DNA of 64,000 nucleotides, from the NCBI GenBank assembly GCA_907163375.1, contig CAJQUW010003459.1, forward strand, positions 15,001 to 79,000, in the 5' to 3' direction. The DNA comes from Prostheceraeus crozeri. Taxonomy: Eukaryota > Platyhelminthes > Polycladida > Euryleptidae. Below the pieces are notes generated by a model that had not been told where the DNA came from, ran no database searches, and saw only the letters and a program-made list of their open reading frames with translations. Shown in pieces: positions 14,980-29,900 of this stretch. The first letter of the stretch is position 1. Every line of letters begins with the position of its first letter. The translations under genes were made by a program, and so were the position numbers.

Positions 14980-17900
14980 CTGGAAAGAAAATATCCGCAG
15001 TGTGAAGGGTCATCTTAAATCACTCAAGAATTAGGCTGTGAATTCATCATGCTTTAAAACAAGACAAATCTATAGCATTTCAAGTTCCAATATTTCGCAT
15101 TTTTATGAACCTATTAAAACCTGTTGGCCTGTCGAATAAACCCAGCGTTGCCACCGGGCCTCGCGACCCCATCCGCGCAGGCAGTGTATCGATGCAGGGC
15201 AGTATAAATGAAGGTCTAAACTCAAACCTATGATATACTAGGAAATTGTATCCGTGAGCACTTACTTTTGGGAACATATTCGCTGTTCCTGGAAGCTATC
15301 CACTAAGCAGTGGTAATTTGTTTCATGGAAAATGTTTACAAAAGGAAAGTTTTTGCTGCTTGAAACTTGTTTTTAGCTTGGTCTTGGTTTTATGAATATC
15401 AGTATTCTTGACCGTGCTAAAATACAGGGTGGCGCACGTAAACCGCCGGATTTTAAACTTTTGTTACTCCTCAAATATTCATCCGATCGTCATGAAATTT
15501 CGACTCATACTAGTTTGAAGTATAGGATTTATGATGATTATACCTGCTGTACTGAGAATTGTCAGAAAATTCTGATTCTATTGACCGAATGACATGTAGT
15601 AAAATTGACATACCAACAATGTATCTTAACATGTAAAATTAAATGATAAACTTTAGTAAACTGTAGTAAAATTGACATACCAACAATGTGTCTTAACATG
15701 TAAAATTAAATGATAAACTTTTCCCTATATTTCCCCCACATCTTTATCAATAATGACCAAAACGAATTAAGGTAAATGTCATAAAAAACATTTATTAAAT
15801 GAAAAACATAAGAAAAAAGTGTTAGTAGTCATCGAACTTCAACGTGTCCTCCTCCATTCTCGAGGACGGATTCGAGTCGCTTTTGGTAGGCCAGAGCAGT
15901 TCCTCGACACATCTCAGTTGTCACTTCTTGAAATGCTTGTATGATGCGGTCCTTCAGGTCTTGCATGGATGTTGGCCGTGTATGGTAAACCTTGGACTTG
16001 ACAAAACCCCACAACAAGAAATCGCAAGGCGTCAGGTCAGGTGAACGCGGTGGCCAGGGCATGTTAGGAGATCCACGTCCCATCTATCTGTTAGGCATCT
16101 TCTTGTTCAACCACTCACGCACAGGAAGTCCCCAGTGTGGAGGTGCACCATCCTGCATGAATATGATGCTCCTGCCTCTTCTGTCCGGCTGCACCGCTGG
16201 CCAAAATTCCTCCTGTAGCATCTTGAGATACAGATCCTTGTTGACGGAGGTGTCGAAGAAGAACGGTCCGTAGATACCTGATTGGCTGATTGCCGCCCAG
16301 ACGGTGGTGCGTGGCGAGTGCATAGACTCTTGCTTGATCCAGTGAGGGTTCTGGTTGGCCCAATAACGACAATTGTGGCGATTCACACCACCATCCAGAT
16401 GGAAGTGAGCTTCATCGGACCAGGTTAGTTCCACTAAATGGCTCGGGTTGGCTTGGATGCGCTGTAGCTCCTGTTCTGCGAACTCCATTCGATTTTCCAG
16501 ATCTTCTTCGTGTAATCGCTGCACCACCTGGACCTTGTACGGATGCCATCCATAGTCATGGAGGATGCAGTGGATAGTGCGGCGACTCACTTGAAGAGCA
16601 TTAGATGCACAACGGGTCGATGTGTTTGGGTCCTCCTCGAAGTGCTACACAACTCGTTCCAAATTCTGCTCCGTTCGTTCAGAAGATGACCGGTCACGCT
16701 TGACAGTCACCACACTATCACACTGGTCACCAGGTTTGTGTGCCACCGCTTTATGGTACGGGCATCCAGTGCTCTCGCGTTCTTGCCATACTCTGAATGA
16801 TAAAGCCTTTGTACCTCCACTAAACTCTTGAGCCATTCGTACCAAGCCGCGCATTTTGCTCGTTCTGCAACCGATTAATCATCCATTCTTCTATGTCTAT
16901 TCTTTTCAGACAGTGATTTAATCGTCGAATTGTATTTTATATGACATGGAAGCAACTGAACAATATTCACTTCAATACTGCGCACAATTCGTTGTGCAGA
17001 ATACGATTCATGTTAAGTTAATTAACTTGATCTAGATTTTCGATGTCAACAAAATGAGTACATGTCATTCGGTCAATAGAATCAGAATTTTCTGACAATT
17101 CTCAGTACAACAGGTATAATCATCATAAATCCTATACTCCAAACTAGTATGAGTCGAAATTTCATGACGATCGGATGAATATTTGAGGAGTAATAAAAGT
17201 TTAAAATCCTGCGGTTTACGTGCGCCACCCTGTATATCGTATAATTGTGAGCGAATTTAATGACATTTACGATTTTTATTTCTTTGTAAAGATTTGATTT
17301 TTAAATCGGACTTCAATGAAGGATTGGACGCCCTGGATACACTGACAATGAGTTTTGTGCTATATTATCATTCGACTTCTCTCTTCAAAAAAATGAAAGG
17401 CTTCGTCCCTGAAACAAAATTGGCTAGTTGACTTCCGCACACGTGAGCCAATTTAGAAAGAATAATCTAATAATAATCTTGTTTATTGATAATGGAAATC
17501 ATACATACTATTCAATACGCACATCGAATACAACTGAAATTTTGAAAGAACAAAGATAGTGATAATAAGCAATTCGAGAAAGTTAGTCAGACGTTTGTGA
17601 AGTAAAATACATTTTATCGAACAGTCTAGTGCAGTAAGGAAAGAAAGTTGATGATCGACGCATGGAATGAGACAAGGGTATCTCAAAATGACCGCTTACA
17701 GGTAACCTTCGGGGAGCCAAGTGATGGATGAAGTTATTCGGTTTCAAGATATCTGAAAACGTTCGAAGAGCGATTTTATCTGCACGCTCGATGAATGAAG
17801 GTAATAACCGGCAATTGCTGTAGTCACCGCAATCACAAATGATGTAATGGCAGCGTTTCCTTACTCTTTCAATTTTCCGAATTGACTTTTGAGTCATGTT

Positions 17901-20900
17901 AATGAACACAGGGCAATTCTACTCTAATATAGGCCTACTTGCAATATATGATTGTATACACTCAGTACTAACTCCGCGTATTCTTTTCAGTTTTTTCAGA
18001 AGAAATATACGCTGTGATGCTTTCTTTGTCACGTTATCGATATGGGAATCCCATTTCAAATTTTGTTGGAATGCTAAACCAAGAATTTTAAGTTCAGATA
18101 CAACTGTCAACCCAGTCGGTAGATTCAGTGGACATACTGACTTTCCGAACACCATAAGGCGTGTTTTATCCCTTTTGAGCACTGGATGGAGCACCAATCT
18201 TCGATGTTTTTGATTTCAACGTGGATGCTGTCATTTATATTTGAGTCTTTACTCGATGGAATCAATAAGCAAATGTCGTCAGCATACTTGAAGATTTTTG
18301 TGTCGATAGATTTTGATGACGAAGAACCCATAAAAGAAGCAAAAAAAATGGCGAGATAATGGAACCTTGAGGTCCACCCGAGGAAGTAGCTTTTTCAGTT
18401 GATGACAAACCGCATAGTATTACCTCTTGCCGCCTTTCGTAGTAATAATGAGAACACCAACAAATAAAGTCAGGTGGTAATTTATTTTCTGTCAAAGATT
18501 GCAGCAATTTGTCATAAGGTAACCGATCAAAAGCCATGCTGAGATCAAATGCTAACAGGAAAACACTGTTGATATCAGGAGAGTCCAAATGCCGGCTTAT
18601 TGTGTCGACTATAGCTATATGTGCGTATAACGTTGAGCACCCAGGACGGAAGCCATATTGGTCATCACCGTATGTATTTATCAACTCTTCCTTGACTGAC
18701 TCAAGGACCAGGCGTTCGAGGCATTTTGCCAAAACCGGTATCATTGAAAGAGGTCGAGGATCGCTGATGGATTTGCTTTGGCGTTTAGGTACTGGCATGA
18801 TAACAGAGGATTTCCATTGTATAGGGACTCTTACGGATGAGACGGAAAGAGAAAAGAGATGAGTGATTGGCTCTGCAAGTATATCTGCATTATCACGAAG
18901 TAGGCGAGGTGATAAAATATCATTACCACCGCATTTTTTAACGTCCATGTTTTTCAGTAACTCGTAAACGTCGGCAACAGTTATAGCAATATTCGATCTA
19001 TTTGTTTCACAGTACGTTAATTTGTCTTCGATATCATGCCAATCCGGGGGGGGGGCAGAGAAAGACTTCATGAATTCACCATTCATAGCTTCAGCTGCAG
19101 AACTTATTGATGGGAAGGTAGAAATTAGTGAACTCAAAACACCATAATCTTTTTTTGAATTGTTAACACTTTTCGTCATCTTCCATAAGTAATTGGGCTT
19201 TTTCTTCAGTCTCTCCAGCCAATCCCTCTTTGCTTGAGGAATTAGGGTCTTCAGTTGTTCCTTGTATTGTTGGTAACGGGAAAAATCTTTAACTCGGAAG
19301 GCTTGATGTTTCATGTTAATTAAATGTTTCAATGTAGGTGTTATCCATTCTTTATCTGAGGATTTCATTTCAACGAAGGCATAAGGAATATTATTTTGAA
19401 GAGCATTTTGGATAAATTCATAAAAGATGTCACATTTGTCTTGTAGACTACAGTCCAATCTGTAAAATACATGCCACGGGATGGATTGAATTTCATCTCG
19501 GAATTTGATCATGTGTTTGAAGCGAAAGTCAAGGACCTTGCGAATTTCAACAGTTTCAGAGCATGCAGATTCGGATTTTGGGTCTAAATGAATGGAGTGA
19601 TCGACCTAAAAATGAAAATGAAATAGATCGACCTACTCGCTTCTTTTGAGTTCATTGACATAAATAACCATTTTAGCTCAACCACATCGATAACAGGCTT
19701 CGCGCTAATGTGTTTTGAGCTTAAACTAAATTGTTATTATTACAATCATAAGTAAAGGAAAGCACGTCATCATAGCCTTAACAAAACATTCCAATCGATA
19801 TAACTCACAAATACTAGTTAGAAAATTCGGACATCAAATCAAAGTTACTTTCGGATATAGGCCTACATAAACTACATATCAATCGATGGTCTAATAGTTG
19901 AATAATGTTAAATAAAGTGAAAATAGTAGTTCTACATGTAGTAGAAAAAATATTTTATTGTGCACTTACAAGAAATAAGCTAACGGTACTTCAAAAAACA
20001 CATCTCTTCTGGCCAAATAAAAGAATATATTTCTGAGACCTTCATCCGCGCAGGTTCAGGTTCATATGCGCAGGTTGCGCGCACGCGCAGCTCAAACCCA
20101 TCATCCGCGCAGCTGCGCGGAACCGCGCAGCGGTGCAACGCTGAATAAACCTGATTGACTGACAAACAATTTAATATGCTGATATTTCACGACATTCACA
20201 TTGGCTTGCATGATACATGCCGTCTTCGTATTTCGTTGCACCTGTATTTGTATCTATGTAGCTTCTTAGTAAATCAAAATCATCTTCACTGACATTCCAA
20301 GAGACTTTCTATTCGCATGTCATAGAAGCGGTCACTGAAAAGAAATCAACAGGACTAAGTGATATGCGCACATAAACCTCTGCTTGTTCTTGCCACAATT
20401 ATGAATTTAGTGCTCCCTTAGGCTACAGTCACACTGTCGCGCTCGGTCTTCTGCAACAGAGGCAACGAGGGGCCCCGATCATACCCCAATAATAGCCCCG
20501 ATTAACCCCGATATTTTCATTGCTATGAACTAAAAATGTGTGAAAATTATGACGATAGAGCACGATACGCCCCGATCAGCCCCGATCGTTCCCGACCGCG
20601 CGCGACTCAGCGCCACCACGATAGCACCCCCGACTCACCGCGATGCGCCGCGATGGGCCTCGATAAAGGCGCGATGAAACCACGGTGCGTCCCGACGCGC
20701 CCCGATGAACCCCAACTCACCGCGATGCCATCACTGCGGTGAAGGAGGGAAATATGACGAAAATGACGTACTTCCTATTTTTAGAAACTGGCGTAATAAT
20801 GCAGACATGAAATTTTATTCATACCGAGCGCTCGTCACAACGCAAGCTTTTAGCGCCAAACTAATCATTTGATTGGATATGCTTGCAGAGAAACTACACT

Positions 20901-23900
20901 GAAACGTCAATCGAATCGCGTTTTGAATGAAGAGGGACTAGTGAGTCATCAGTCTCATCATTCACTGACAAAACTTCGAAGCAGCAACACCTGTCCAAGA
21001 CTCCGAGACCACACAACTCATCATGGCCAAGACCAAGAAGATTTGCAAGCATCAAGGCAGCGAGCAGGGCAAGCACCAAGCACCGCCTATCCTCCTGACA
21101 GCACGACCGCCGACAAGGGAAGAGGAGGAGGAAGCAGCGGAAGGAGACCACAACGGCGGCGACGAATTCGCAGAGGGACCACGGGATGCAGCAGCAGAAG
21201 CGCCACCATCATCACCATCACGCCAAAGAAGCCCTGCCGCGAAGGCCCCACCGAAGAAATTGAGAAAGGCTGTCAACTTCCCAAAAGATAAAGAAGACGA
21301 GGCCATAGACTGGTATAAAGAACACATGTGCCTGTACGACGGACAGGACAAAGACTGGAAAAACGTCATCAAGAAGGAGGAGCTGTGGCAAGGCATGGCG
21401 AGGTACCTCAACGTAGAAAGAGACACTCTGTTCAACTTTCTACACCACCAGCGCGACATCTACGTGAAGGAGCGCAAGCCCAAACCCTCCGGCTCAGCCT
21501 ACAAGCAACCTACTCTTCGCGTCCAGTGGGTCCTCGAAAGGTTCAACTTCCTGGAGGGCCACATCCACGAACAGCCCACACGTCAGGCCGCGCACATAAA
21601 GAAAAAGCTGGGCCTCCCTGCAGCTGCGAGCGGCGCCACCTCCAAGACTACACCCTCCACAGACAGCACAACTACGGCGACGACCGACACCGAGCAAGAA
21701 GCTGCTGAAGATCCGTTGAGCGTCGCAGCAATAAGGAAGAAGCTCCTGCGCTCCGAGAACGCATGCGTCAAGTACCATGTCCAGCTGTATGAGAATACCC
21801 TCTTGCAGTTACAAGGCGACGACCAACTCTTCCGAGACTTTACGCAGCACGTCGCCAACGAAGGCCTCAGGTACGTCGGCCGCCTCCATGAACACCAGCG
21901 GAATCAGGAGCGGCAACCGGTTGACGCGTTCCAGCCACCGCCGCCACTGCAGAGATCGATGTACTGGCCGCCGGCGCTGTCATCATCGGGCAGTATGTTC
22001 GGGCAAGCTCCTCCAAATATAGAACATCTCAGGTACCAGGAGCAGTTCGGCAACTGAGTTTACTGGGGAACACACGCGTCTCCACAGCACCACTACCACA
22101 GCGCGCACAACCCGCCGCAAAGCAGCTTCACGGCTCCGCCGCCACCGCCTCCACCCATGATGTCAACACCGACGAAGCCAACCACGCCGGTCAGAAGTGT
22201 GACGGCCACGACGGTCTCTCAGGGACAACCAACCAGCCGGGGGTCCGAACAGTTGGACGCACCACAGACGCCCTTCTCGCCGAACTCCAGAACACCAGCT
22301 TTAACATTGATCAATTAGTTGCCGACGACAGCATCCTCCAGTCCATCTCAACGACTCCCTCCTCGAACAACTAGACAACACCAGTCCAAACAGCCCTTCT
22401 CTGTGCTAAAAACTCACGGTTAGTTGGTTATGATTATTTTGTAAGAAAACTTTGAAAAGTGCAATTCGATTTTGAAATAAGAAATTTCATTATCTTATAT
22501 TTTTAAGAATATTGTGAAAAAAGAATTAAAACTGATTATGATTAATTTATTTTTGAAAAAACTTCGAAAATAAAATGTAATTCAACATATTCTTATTTTT
22601 ATTTTATTACACAAGGCAAGTTGCGTATTCATTCTTTTTAGAGTTTGAGGTCCTGAAAAGGACAGGGTTTTAGCATTTAAAAGACTGTACAGTGTACAGA
22701 TGTACGGGTATGTATGTAATGTATACACAAACTTCATTAGAATGGCGTTTCGTTAAAAACTTCAAGGCCACTTTACATTAAAAAGAAGTCAATAAAAATA
22801 AAAGTAATATAATTTATTATTCAATAAATAATAATATAGTCATAAGTTCTATATCATGTCCAACTGCCAGTCCACTGCACCAACATCGGAATAGAGGTAC
22901 TTGGTGAGCGTTTCTCTCTGTTTCCGTCACAGTCGCTCACGATTACCAGCCCAGCCGCCGGCATCAAAAGATGTGAATTGCAAGCCTTCTCTCCATTTTC
23001 CTGGGATAATTTCGTGGGTCTGTTCGTCTTCACTGTCGGCCAGTCGGGCGTGCGCCTGGGGGTAGCGTATCCGCATCAGGTCTTCCGGCTTCTACGTCAT
23101 ATGATTCAGGAGACAACGAAACTTGGTTGCTAGCATTCCAAAGGCATTCTCTAAGACCCGTCTTGCGCGTGACAATCTGTAATTGAAGACGCGATGCTGA
23201 ATATCCAGGTCAAGTCTGCTGTACGGCTTCAGGCACCATGTTCGCAGCGGGAACGCATCGTCGCCTACAGTAAGGCATTGGTTCCGCATCTCCAGACAGC
23301 GGTTCAGGGTCAGGGAGGTTTAGAGTTCCTTCTCTCAAACATTCTCGAAGCTCAAATCGCATAAAAATGCCGGCATAATTGTTACTTCCGCTCGTGCCAA
23401 TATGCGTCCACAGAAACTTGTAGTCCGCGTCAACTAGCGCCATCAGAATGATCGAAAAGAAGTCCTTGTAGTTGTAGAATTCTGACCCGCCATGAGGAGG
23501 ATTTCGTATTCTGATGTGCTTGCCATCGATTGCTCCAACCGTATGAGGAAACTGCCAACGTTCCATGTATGCATCAGCGACTGATTGCCACTCGGCCTGG
23601 GTTGTTGGCGGGCTCATGACTTCTTCTGCGAAGAAGTCGATGATGGCTTGGCAGACTTCTGGTACAATGCCGGAAATGGTGTTGTGTGGCACACGGAAGA
23701 GATACATTAATGAATGGTAGCTGTCTCCTGTTGCGAGGTACCGCAGTGTTATGGCTACCTTTAAGTCTGCCTTCAGCACCCGTCGCCAGAGGGTGTCTTT
23801 CTTCTCGATCATGGGCGCTAACCGCTGCGTTACTTCCTCCACCAATTCCTTGGGCAATCGCATGAAATTGAAGAAGACGTTCGGGTCTTCGGCGCCAAGC

Positions 23901-26900
23901 TCTGGAATCAGGTGCGACATAACCCCCGACGCATCTCGACGTTGGATCCACTCTCTCACCCAGACAGAACGTCGCTTTCTCTGACGTCTTCGTTGCCGGG
24001 CTTGTTACAGCTTTCTCTCTTCCTCTTCTCTCTCCAGGGCGTCTAGATACTGGTGCAGCAATCTCTTCTGATTTGGCGTTAGCCTCTTGAGCTCGGCGTC
24101 GGTGGTCTCTTCCTTGTTGTCAAGCTTGTGCAGCAGGCTCTCCATCGTGTTAGCGAATGAAGACACAAACCACCTCTCCCCTTCTTATATAATCCCACTT
24201 GAAAGGCACTACCACATCGTGCTTTATTGGAATTTATCGGGGCTCAGTGGGGCTATTCGGGGTTCATCGGGCTATTATCGGGGCTACTTGTCATAAATCG
24301 TATCATATCGCCGCAAAATTCGGGGTTTGTCGGGTGAACATCGGGGTTACATCGCGTTAGGTCGTGGCTGACATCGGGCCTTGTCGGGGATGCAGATATC
24401 CCCGATCTAACCCCAAAAAGCCCCGTTCTTAACCCCGATCATTTCCGATCTGAGCCCCGATGATTCCCGAATAGCCCCGATGAGGTGTTACTCGCCGTCC
24501 AACTAGTTTCCCAAACTACCGCTACGGCGATGCCAGCCCTCTCCCCGATATTTAGGACGATAAGACGGCGATCTGACCACGATAGACCCCGATCATAAAC
24601 CCGATTGACCCCGATCGTCACGATGACCTCCGATGACTCCTTATCGTGGTCCATCCCCGACAGTGTGACTGTAGCCTTAGCCTTGTTGATTGTCGTGCGG
24701 TATGACTGAGTTCGATTCCCAGATGGCAAGTCAGTTCTAATCAAATTCACAATCTCCTCTATAGGAATTAGAAATATTCTTGCACTGTATATAGCCCTGA
24801 TTAGAAGCAAGAAACAGGACCGATGAAAGTCAGCCAATTAAACATTCTAGTTTATCAAGGACTGGCGCACGAGTAGACCGGAAATTGCTGATGTCAGCGG
24901 AGTTAAGTGGTCATATTTCATCTTGATGAATTAATGCTACAGGGTGTCACGATTTTTAAGGTCAAACTTCCTCGAAATTCACCATTTTCAAGGTCAAACA
25001 TCATGATCTACAAAGTCAAACTTCCTTAAATTCCATCATACTGATTTACAAGGTCAAATTTCCTCGAAATTCACCTATCGATCACTTACATCCATAGTGA
25101 CCACCGCAAATTTTGAAAAAAGCATCGCAGGTCCAAAAAAATAGCGCAGCAACAAAATTTCTTCAATTTTGGTCTTAAAGTAAAGCGAAACAATGATGCA
25201 GGTTGCGGCATAAAACTGTGACTAAATTTTAAAGTAGCATAACTTTCTAATAATCTAGCAGAAATTAACAAATAAGGTCTCATTTTGAAGCCAATGTACA
25301 TATTTATTACGATAATCAACATTGCAATTACTGCATTTGAGGATGAGAGTGTAAGGTTCATGTAAAGCAAAAAGAAATCGAAAGCCAGAAAATTAGCTGA
25401 AAGGAACAACGATTGAATGAAAAGCAAGCCTACTTCCAGTTCTTCACTTAAACGATGATCATCATGGCGAAGTCTTGCTGCAGATGATCTCACAACATCA
25501 ATTGAGTGATGACTGGATCAACTTTCAGCTATCACGCTATGTAGCAGAACGGCAAAAATTTCGTATTTTCCTATTTTATTTCGTCCAAAGTCTCCACGTC
25601 TTTTCCAAGTTACGCTTGGGACACTTCCACAAAGTAATTTTACAATGGATTGTTTGGCCTCACATCGAACGCAGACATGATACAAAGGGTTTTATGGTAA
25701 TATATACCATTCATGCGCTACATTCATTCACTTCTATTGCGTCAGTCGAAGCTGTAGCGAACCTTGCGCAGCAAATTGTTAGGAATGCTTTAATGCACTT
25801 TCGGTCAAGAAAATTGATTTTCTAACTTATGCTTAAACCAATCCTCCATACATCGTATTTATTTGTTGCAATTCAGCCTAGTACAGTATGATATGTGTCT
25901 CAACTCATTACAAATTTCGCTATGCTCGGGACACTGAAGTATGGAAAGTGAAGTTCATAGTAAGCAGTATAAAATGCAAATTTCTGCTATGTCAAGATAT
26001 CTTTAGAAAGCTTATTTCACATGCGTTCATACTTCAAGTACACCTGTGCTCGGTTATACAATTACATTTTTTGCATCGCTATTAGTGTGGTGTATTTTTT
26101 AAGCAAAACCTCACGCTCGGGACATTAAGCAATTTTGAACTGACTTCTTTTCTTCCTGATGAGACGAGTCTGAATTTCGTATATTTCGTAGTCCCAATTT
26201 TGTGCATAAATCGACCAAACATCTTTCATTTATTAGGAATTAATATGCGCATTGAAATGCTCTAGAAGCACTCAATTACAAAGTAAGTCATTTCGCTCTC
26301 CCTCAGTATTATGAAATTGATTAATGACATGACATTTAATATCTTTTTAATTCCCATGGCATATTATGAATGCAGTAAGGGAAAAAGTGAAATTCTTAAA
26401 GCTGCATTTGAAAGTCAATTCGACGGCTATATTAAATATGATGCTATAGGGTTGAAGATGCCAAATGGATTTAAGATGCTGACACATGCTATTTGAATTA
26501 CTTCTATAACAGTCCACAGACAGTTCTTATACAACCAAACTTATAACCATCTACAGAACACGTCTTTGTCAGTAAGTCCTGTGAACAAGTACTTGTACTA
26601 GAATTGGAGCTAGCGCGGATTTCACGGTCGGCGTGGTCTGCTTTTGCATAATATTGCCTTAAACCTGTCAAAAAGGATTATATATAATTTTTAGTTCAAA
26701 TAAATCAAACAACTGCGGAGATACTTCGCTCATCAATTTGTGTGTGATTGGATCTGTCAAATAGCGTCTACACTAGGTAATTGATGCAATGAGTAAGTTG
26801 CTGAAGCCTGATTAGATAATTGTTGATGCATCACTTGGCCCTGCGAATCAAGAGTTAAAGACATTTCAGCAACCGGTATAACTAACATGTCGGACCTCTT

Positions 26901-29900
26901 CCAGGTCTGTGCGGCACTACGATGAAGCATGATTGAAAGTATCTGTGAAAAGCGCACTACAGCCTAATTCACGAATAGTTCATATTCCTGTATAATAAAG
27001 GCTGCATTTCCATTTCCATTCTAGGCGCAATATTGAATTGTATGTGTATTACAAGGTCTGCAATATGTTGTGACATATCCTTGTAACATAAAGTCTTCTG
27101 CTCGATGGAAGATGAATTTATCAATTAGCATGAAACAACCCTTGATGAACGATATAATCGACGTGCGTAAATGCAGAGATGCAACAGGTGCGAAATATTC
27201 CAGATAGACTGATCGTACAGGCAAGTGCCTAAAATCATATAAGAGGTTAATAATTTTATGTGCTCAGTAAGAATGACATGTCGTACATGTCGTACAGCCT
27301 GTGGAAATTAAATTTTTAATTAAATCTCTGGCTTATATGTAATTTATTAATGTAATTCGAGAATATGTTATTAACAACAATGAAATTAAATAAACGATGG
27401 ATCAAATTGCCATGCAAAAGATGTGCGGCTGTTAGGATTCGAACCTACGACCAAGGTTTACCAGACCAGTGCTCTAACCAACTGAGCTACGAGCCACTGG
27501 TGCCACTTATGCATATCGTGTTGTAAACTTGTCTGATTGAAGCTTCGATCAAATCAGCGGTTGATCAAAAAATGTTATATTTATGTAATCTTTGACTTAA
27601 AGAACTATTGAGTTAACTAGAACCACTATGAACTCAAATTTAGATCGATGCAGCTCTAAAATTTTAAAGGATGGTTATTAACATAGAGATTGAAATGTAG
27701 GCCGAGTAGGTAATCATCCATTGGTTTACCTGCGTGTGATTGTACACCGTACACATGTTGTACCTTGCGTTTATAACCTTCATAAGGCTGATTGATACAT
27801 CTACACTACATGAATACATTGCATCGGCTTGCTATGTAAACCACTTGCTTTGACGTAGTAACAATAGTGAGTCTATACGTTCAGCATCTTTTTCACACTC
27901 ACAATCTATAGTCACCTCCGAATCGTGCTAGTTTTAGGAATATGTCAATAACAGTAAATTACATCACATAAATTACAATAAAAGTATGAACACAAAACTT
28001 TCACAATTAACGGTTTAAGTTGTTTGAAAAAAGATGTCCTCTTGGTTACTTGAAAAATAAATATGCTACAAATAATTTCTTCATTACAATTTCCACAAGA
28101 TCTTTCGTCCAGTTCTCATCATGGTGGATGCAATGGAAGTGAACAGGAGCCTCTGGCACACACTGCTATTGACTGTCAACACGATATACAAATATACATA
28201 CGTAATTTGTATAGCAGCGGTGTTTTAACGAACTACTAAAACCTAAATCACAATTCATTTGACACTTCCTCGCTTTTCCACCAATTCGTTTTGTCCTACT
28301 ACAAAGGCTTGGGATGTTGCCCTAGCCTGCAAACACTCAGATGACAAAGCCAGGAGATAGCCTTCACAGCCAAATTTGAGTTGAATAAGCATGCTCGTAT
28401 TTTGCACACATGCGGTGCCAACCGGATCAGTAATCGATCAGTTTGTGCTGAATGGCAACGAGTTCATAGCTCCATGTGCGCAACTGTCATTGTGTAGTCA
28501 GTATTATTATTCTTCAATACAAATTTAAAGCATTTCATTTTGATTTTCAGAAGCTTCTCCATATGTACCCCTCCAGTAGAATGTGACTTTGTATCGAAGC
28601 ACAGAAATTTTTAGAGGATAAAGGAAATAAGAGACGCTCAGTTTTCCACTGAACCAGTGCTACCCAATGCGACTAATACCGGTCTATCGGCGATGATTCA
28701 AATATCTCGCAGGTGTCATCGGGATACATGAAATGTGACACTCAAGATAATCGTAAAATAGAATAGCAAAATAGCCGAGTTACTATGTCATGAATTCACA
28801 ATATTTCCAACACCAAGACTATCTCAGTTTCGGAAAGCCACAACCAACGACCGGCATCTTTTCCTAACTGGCCGATGATCATCAACAAAACAGTGGTAAT
28901 TAATTATGTTGAGACATCAACCGAATGACTTGGCTGAGATTGTAAATAGAATTGCTGAATTTTTCAAATCTCCTTAAGCTGGACCACATGTTAATTCCCG
29001 AGCGAAACGGAAATTTAACATTTAGATAGATTTTTCTAAGCGAAAATGTTGCTGTATAATGATACTTCGTGAAAGTGGAAACTGGGAAGTGCCTATCGAT
29101 GCATTCATCAAAAATATTAGCTTCGTTTTTCGCATGATAGTCTATACAAATTGTCCGTTGCGCTCGGGACAATTATGTTGACCTACATCTCGCTTCCAAT
29201 TTGACCATAATACTTGCTCTCATGCATTATAGCTATGATGCGATGATGATTTATCTTGACATGTGCAGGATGTTTAAGTTGGAAGTGCAGGATGTTTGGA
29301 ATTGGATAACATAGCGATTCTAATATCTTGGATTTTGTTCAGATGCAGAAGCCTGAGGATAGAAGCCTGCCCACTCCATTCGATACACAGATCGGTAATA
29401 CCGATCTATCGGAAATACCGAATTATGAAAAAAAGTTTGTCTTCTTTTGATTCACATCTAGAAATACTGTGATATAAGACTAATTCGTTGCAGTCTAGAA
29501 AAAATAGCGCAGAAACCCCGGAAAGGCAAAATATCAGCGCAATTAGCGCAGTTCAGCAAAAATAGCCCAGCGGTGGTCACTATGCTTACATCTCCTATCA
29601 TCACTGCTTCATTGACTGATAATCCAAGCTTCTGAACAGCTCCTTCAAAGAATCTACTTGATGGTTTCCCTATCACCTCGGCGGTTCTTCTCGTGGCGTA
29701 TTCCAATCCGGCGATGAATGGACCGGGCCCAAGATGCAGCTTCGCATCCGGCCGACGAACATATCGAGCCTTATGGATGGCGATGAAAGGTCCTCCTTCC
29801 ATCAAGATTCTGAAGTCAATGAGACAGAGAGATATTATGACGGAAGAAGACGCGAGTTAGAGGAAGATCTCACCTGAAAGCCGTGTTGATGTTGTCATAA

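Larger units (their letters stand above)
15425..17232 (-). mobile_element. mariner-like DNA transposon with ~185-bp inverted repeats
   Basis: Inverted termini begin CAGGGTGGCGCACGTAAACC and are similar for about 185 bases at both ends. A TA dinucleotide flanks each end (15423-15424, 17233-17234), the Tc1/mariner target duplication. It lies in HDHD2 intron 4 and encodes a degraded minus-strand transposase. Length 1808 bases. Confidence 0.92.
20421..24676. mobile_element. PIF/Harbinger DNA transposon
   Basis: Inverted ends GGCTACAGTCACACTGTCG (left) and CGACAGTGTGACTGTAGCC (right), flanked by TTA at 20418-20420 and 24677-24679, the TWA target duplication typical of Harbingers. It encodes the usual gene pair in convergent orientation: a Myb/SANT-like DNA-binding protein (plus) and a DDE transposase (minus). 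Both have defects. Length 4256 bases; GC content is clearly higher than in the surrounding intron. Confidence 0.95.

Noticed and set aside
18536..18862. Plus-strand frame of 108 aa
   Set aside because: Antisense to the CR1-like reverse transcriptase with no motif of its own.
21052..21858. Long antisense frames opposite the Harbinger Myb-like gene
   Set aside because: GC-rich shadows of the plus-strand coding sequence.
24235..24625. CRISPR-like repeat array
   Set aside because: Seven-base motifs with irregular spacing in a eukaryotic transposon; no spacer structure or cas genes.
25086..25825. Divergent frames of 135 aa (minus) and 116 aa (plus) at the left end of hAT-C
   Set aside because: No recognisable domain; the minus frame runs into the inverted repeat and out of the element, so it is unlikely to be a gene.
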